DNA of 64,000 nucleotides from Pseudoselenomonas ruminis. Lineage in GTDB: Bacteria; Bacillota; Negativicutes; Selenomonadales; Selenomonadaceae. The stretch is taken from contig NZ_VTOY01000001.1 in assembly GCF_008271295.1 (NCBI RefSeq), positions 372,001 through 436,000 on the forward strand, given 5' to 3'. The notes under the pieces are model-generated. The model saw nothing but the letters and a program-made list of their open reading frames with translations. It did no database searches and was not told where the DNA came from. Positions 61,637 through 64,000 of this stretch are shown here, piece after piece; the first letter of the stretch is position 1, and each line of letters opens with the position of its first letter. A program made the position numbers and the translations under genes.

Positions 61637-64000
61637 CACCACCACCGACATAATCCTGGATAGCCAGGCTGTAAACGAGGCGGCGCTCACGCATGAACGA
61701 GAGCACGCGCAGGACTTCCCAGGCCGTATCGAGCGAGGTCAGGCAGGCAATATCGTGCTCGACCGTCGCGCGGCGGATCTTGAACCCATCCTTCAAGGAG
61801 TGCTTGCCCTGGGTCAGCGTATTGATGACCATGTTAATCTTGCCGCTCTTGATGCGTTCGATAATATCGCTGCTGCGCTCGTGAACTTTGCCGACAATCT
61901 CAACATCGATGCCCATTGACTGGATGGTCTTGGCTGTACCTTCGGTAGCGGCAATCTGGAAGTCGAGTTCCGAGAAAGCCTTGGCGAGCTGTTTCATCTC
62001 TTCTTTATCCTTATCGGCCACCGTAAAGAGCACGCAGCCTTTGGTCGGTACGTTCGTACCCGAACCGATGATGGCCTTGTAGAGCGCGCGGGCATAGTGG
62101 TAATCGATACCCATGACCTCACCCGTCGATTTCATCTCAGGTCCGAGGGCGATATCGACATCGGTCATCTTAGCAAACGAGAAGACCGGCGCCTTGACGG
62201 CGACATACGGTTTCGGCGGTACAAGACCCGATTTATAGCCGAGTTCCTTGAGCGTGCTGCCCATGGCGATGCGCGTCGCAAGGTTTACCATCTTGACATC
62301 CGTGACCTTCGAGAGGAACGGCACCGTACGCGAGGAGCGCGGGTTGACCTCGATGATGTAGACCTCGCCGTCAGCGACGACGAACTGGATGTTCAGCAGG
62401 CCTTTGACGTGCAGCGCAACGGCCAGGCGTTTCGTGTAGTCGATAATCGTGTAGATGACCTTCGACGGCAGCGTCTGCGGCGGATAGACCGCAATCGAGT
62501 CGCCCGAGTGGACGCCAGCGCGCTCGACGTGTTCCATGATGCCCGGGATGACGACGTCGACACCATCGGAGATACCGTCAACCTCGACCTCGGTGCCCTG
62601 CATGTAGCGGTCGACGAGAACCGGATGGTCCGGCGTGACTTTTACGGCACGGCTCATGTAGTCGCGCAGCTCGTCTTCATTGTAGACGATTTCCATGGCG
62701 CGGCCGCCTAATACATACGACGGGCGGACCATGACCGGATAGCCGATGTTAGCGGCACCCGTGATGGCATCTTCGAGGTTCGTGACGCTGATGCCCTGCG
62801 GACGCGGAATCTGCGTCTGCGTGAGGACTTCGTCAAAGCGCTCGCGGTCCTCGGCGCGGTCGATATCGTCAACCGATGTGCCGAATACCTTGACGCCAGC
62901 TTTTTGGAGTGATGCGGCAAGGTTGATGGCCGTCTGGCCGCCGAACTGGACGATGACGCCCTCCGGTTTTTCCTTGTCGATGATGTTTAGTACATCTTCG
63001 GTCGTCAGCGGCTCGAAGTACAGGCGGTCGGAAATATCAAAGTCCGTCGATACCGTCTCCGGGTTGTTGTTGATGATGATGGCTTCGATGCCCATCTCAC
63101 GCAGTGCCCAGACCGAGTGAACCGAGCAGTAGTCGAACTCGACACCCTGACCGATACGGATTGGGCCCGAGCCGAGAACGATGACCTTGCGGGCATTGGA
63201 GGTCTGGACCTCATCCTGCTCGGCGCGGAACGTCGAGTAGTAGTACGGGGTAGCAGCCTCGAACTCAGCGGCGCAGGTATCAACCATCTTGTAGGACGGC
63301 AGGATACCCATGCTCTTGCGCGTCGTGCGGATTTCGTCGACCGATTTGCCCGTGATTTCAGCAATCGAAACATCGGCAAGGCCGACGTTCTTGGCAGCCA
63401 GCATGTGCTTCGGCGTCAGCGGCTCGCTTGTAAGCGTCGTCTCGACGTCCGTGATGTTCTTGATTTTATGGATGAACCATTTGTCGATTTTCGTAATCGC
63501 ATGGATTTCATCGACTGTTGCGATACCGCGGCGCAGGGCCTCGGCGATGACAAAGATGCGCTCGTCGTTGATGCGCGCAAGGTTCTTCTTGACGCGGTCG
63601 TCATCCCAGGCATCCATCTTGTCCATGTGCAGGCGGTGTACGCCGATTTCAAGCGAACGAACGGCCTTTAAAATGGCGCCTTCGAAGTGGCGGTCGATGC
63701 TCATGACCTCGCCCGTTGCCTTCATCTGCGTGCCGAGCGTGCGGTCCGCGTAGACGAACTTGTCAAACGGCCAGCGCGGGAATTTGACGACGCAGTAGTC
63801 AAGCGCCGGCTCAAAGCAGGCTTTCGTCTTCTGCGTGACGGCATTCGTGATTTCATCGAGCGTGTAGCCGATGGCAATCTTGGCCGAAACCTTGGCAATC
63901 GGATAACCCGTAGCTTTCGATGCCAGTGCTGACGAACGGCTGACACGCGGGTTTACCTCGATGACATAATATTTGTTGCTGTTCGGGTCGAGAGCATACT
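61623..64000 (-). CDS. carB: Carbamoyl-phosphate synthase large subunit, 5' end outside the window
   Basis: About 791 C-terminal residues are visible of a usual 1060-1080; the gene continues past 64000. The first ATP-grasp domain end ([26 protein letters not shown]), the second half ([47 protein letters not shown]) and the allosteric MGS domain are all present. It makes carbamoyl phosphate for UMP and arginine. carA is presumably just upstream. Confidence 0.95.
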   Translation of the reverse strand, partial: YALDPNSNKYYVIEVNPRVSRSSALASKATGYPIAKVSAKIAIGYTLDEITNAVTQKTKACFEPALDYCVVKFPRWPFDKFVYADRTLGTQMKATGEVMSIDRHFEGAILKAVRSLEIGVHRLHMDKMDAWDDDRVKKNLARINDERIFVIAEALRRGIATVDEIHAITKIDKWFIHKIKNITDVETTLTSEPLTPKHMLAAKNVGLADVSIAEITGKSVDEIRTTRKSMGILPSYKMVDTCAAEFEAATPYYYSTFRAEQDEVQTSNARKVIVLGSGPIRIGQGVEFDYCSVHSVWALREMGIEAIIINNNPETVSTDFDISDRLYFEPLTTEDVLNIIDKEKPEGVIVQFGGQTAINLAASLQKAGVKVFGTSVDDIDRAEDRERFDEVLTQTQIPRPQGISVTNLEDAITGAANIGYPVMVRPSYVLGGRAMEIVYNEDELRDYMSRAVKVTPDHPVLVDRYMQGTEVEVDGISDGVDVVIPGIMEHVERAGVHSGDSIAVYPPQTLPSKVIYTIIDYTKRLAVALHVKGLLNIQFVVADGEVYIIEVNPRSSRTVPFLSKVTDVKMVNLATRIAMGSTLKELGYKSGLVPPKPYVAVKAPVFSFAKMTDVDIALGPEMKSTGEVMGIDYHYARALYKAIIGSGTNVPTKGCVLFTVADKDKEEMKQLAKAFSELDFQIAATEGTAKTIQSMGIDVEIVGKVHERSSDIIERIKSGKINMVINTLTQGKHSLKDGFKIRRATVEHDIACLTSLDTAWEVLRVLSFMRERRLVYSLAIQDYVGGGDGLA

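Overview
The window looks like chromosome of an anaerobic, diderm member of the Firmicutes (Negativicutes, probably Selenomonadaceae). The gene repertoire is Firmicutes-like: yebC-ruvC, ruvAB-queH-spoIID-queA, short hisG with hisZ, a YerC/TrpR-type regulator, a YolD/UvrX-type polymerase pair, and a methionine-gamma-lyase-like gene next to hflX. It also carries a complete two-partner secretion pair (TpsB barrel and TpsA exoprotein), which needs an outer membrane. The species assignment is inference. No 16S rRNA, prophage, CRISPR array or intact insertion sequence is visible.

Layout on the + strand. 1-7.1 kb: end of a CAP-domain protein, then tpsB and tpsA. 7.2-10.7 kb: yebC, ruvC, a TIGR04076 protein, a flavodoxin, a DUF441 membrane protein (-), and a probably frameshifted HI0074-like gene. 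10.7-18.2 kb: Holliday-junction, queuosine, SpoIID-like and UvrD/PcrA genes, and a membrane protein. 18.3-20.2 kb (-): a LexA-type SOS unit, Y-family polymerase plus YolD. 20.3-32.2 kb: PAP2 phosphatase, tRNA-Lys(CUU), surE, ahcY, an SAH/MTA deaminase, ftsK, a CE2 esterase, alaS and an HlyD-like protein. 32.4-41.9 kb: a complete histidine operon (yerC-like, hisZ, an HD gene, hisGDCBHAF-IE, nitroreductase) with a second, operator-bearing promoter before hisG. 42-50 kb: an accessory mix of amidase lipoprotein, EAL phosphodiesterase, DUF2971, an ion transporter, a small secreted protein, a ferredoxin with a NapH-like membrane protein, and GH84. 50.2-58 kb: lexA (+), then a minus-strand block with the PLP lyase, JAMM-HflX, an NdpA-like protein, a LUD protein, a methyltransferase and a coiled-coil protein. 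58.6-64 kb (-): pyrimidine genes carB-pyrK-pyrD-pyrF-pyrE, with carB cut by the window end.

The most interesting locus is the apparently gene-free gap at 58.1-58.5 kb. It holds a 28-codon hydrophobic ORF on the minus strand with a strong, hairpin-masked ribosome site. A short, terminated RNA is predicted on the plus strand, divergently transcribed. That RNA carries a perfect 16-nt copy of the antisense of the first toxin codons, plus a further 11-nt block whose only two differences are G-U compatible. I read this as an undescribed divergent type I toxin-antitoxin module. A second window-wide signal is a dyad, TTGACNNGTCAA, present 11 times in full form and about 18 times as the TGACNNGTCA core. 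It lies inside genes, in the tRNA promoter and as inverted pairs forming two terminators. A near loxP/dif-like perfect inverted repeat at 47.5 kb is a third unexplained element.
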